DNA of 64,000 bases from Pyrinomonadaceae bacterium (GTDB taxonomy: Bacteria > Acidobacteriota > Blastocatellia > Pyrinomonadales > Pyrinomonadaceae), in assembly GCA_021228405.1 (NCBI GenBank), contig JAJQRF010000001.1, forward strand, positions 310,001-374,000, given 5' to 3'. The notes below the pieces were generated by a model that did no database searches, was not told the origin of the DNA, and was given only the letters and a program-made list of their open reading frames with translations. The position numbers were made by a program, and so were the translations under genes. This document shows, in pieces, positions 63,623-64,000 of this stretch. The first letter of the stretch is position 1, and each line of letters begins with the position of its first letter.

Positions 63623-64000
63623 GTGGAACAGCAACCCGAACAATTAAGTTTTGATTTTTACAAGGTTCAGCCCGAAATCGTCGCGCCTCACAAAAACGAG
63701 GAACTCAAGCTCAGGCTCGGCGAGTTTGCCGGACCGCTCGACCTGCTTTTGTTTCTCATCAAACAGGAAAAGGCAAATATTTTCGACATTCCGATCGCCA
63801 AGATCACCGACGAATATCTGAAATATATCCGTCTGATGAAGAAACTGGACATTTCGCTGGCGGGCGATTTTCTCGTGATGGCGGCGACGCTCATCGAGAT
63901 CAAATCGAAAATGCTTCTGCCGAAAGAAATCAAGGAAGAGCTTGAAGAAGAACTCGAAGACCCGCGCGAAGCACTGGTCCGCCAATTGCTCGAACATCAA
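63623..64000 (+). CDS. scpA: Segregation and condensation protein A, 3'-truncated by window end
   Basis: First 126 codons of ScpA, the kleisin of bacterial SMC condensin. GTG at 63623 is the only plausible start. Signature: LKLRLGEFAGPLDLLLFLIKQEKANIFDIPIAKITDEYLKYI, then a helical segment with LVMAATLIEIKSKMLLP. Cut by the window edge. The trpS gene lies 4.5 kb upstream, with accessory genes and repeats in between. No ribosome site before the GTG. Confidence 0.9.
   Translation, partial: MEQQPEQLSFDFYKVQPEIVAPHKNEELKLRLGEFAGPLDLLLFLIKQEKANIFDIPIAKITDEYLKYIRLMKKLDISLAGDFLVMAATLIEIKSKMLLPKEIKEELEEELEDPREALVRQLLEHQ

Overview
The window looks like chromosomal DNA of an Acidobacteriota-type bacterium, possibly Blastocatellia. 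This is an inference, not a proof. It rests on a secreted delta-60/FG-GAP repeat protein of a kind common there, many short intergenic palindromic repeats, moderate GC with GA-rich codon use, and an M50 protease - trpS - scpA arrangement. There is no phage integrase, terminase or capsid gene, and no lysis gene.

Layout. 1-4.4 kb: the 3' part of pyruvate:ferredoxin oxidoreductase (nifJ) and a PyrD/PreA-like flavoprotein. 4.5-36.2 kb: one long same-strand cluster for a contractile injection system (CIS, of the eCIS/tailocin-like kind). In order it has a DUF4255 cap protein, an unknown protein, sheath 1, tube 1, a giant sheath 2 with an FnIII-like insert, tube 2, a CIS_tube/LysM baseplate protein, a 57-aa protein, a gpD/gp27-like hub, a separate gp5-like spike, an unknown protein with a C-terminal membrane segment, gp25, gpJ/gp6-like and gpI-like baseplate proteins, three fibre-like or unknown exterior proteins, a probable tape measure, and a tandem AAA+ ATPase. 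It ends with a 1159-aa effector-like protein whose C-terminal domain has a possible PD-(D/E)xK nuclease signature, overlapping by ATGA an unknown 351-aa protein that is a candidate immunity protein or adaptor.

36.2-40.4 kb: a CgeB-like glycosyltransferase and a four-module glycan enzyme (MptE-like, GT4-like, methyltransferase, GT2). 40.4-47.3 kb, minus strand: a mercuric-reductase-like flavoprotein, a small deaminase, an Sfp-type phosphopantetheinyl transferase, an AviRa-like 23S rRNA methyltransferase, and the secreted repeat protein. 48.2-52.8 kb: a hybrid PAS kinase and an NtrC-type regulator, overlapping by 4 nt and divergent from a tandem universal stress protein gene. That gene has a consensus sigma-54 promoter preceded by two phased palindromes, so this looks like a compact self-contained stress circuit.

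52.8-64 kb: tRNA-Ala(CGC), an EEP-family phosphohydrolase, an ATP-grasp enzyme, two hypotheticals, an M50 site-2 protease next to a catalytically dead paralogue, trpS, an aldehyde dehydrogenase, GrpB-family, DUF779, DUF2237 and DinB proteins, and the start of scpA. The stretch between trpS and scpA is unusually rich in inverted-repeat elements of at least five sequence families, one of them present as an inverted pair around the GrpB gene.

Most likely exciting system: the non-canonical CIS with its effector plus overlapping partner. The pseudoprotease pair and the sigma-54 stress circuit are the next best leads.
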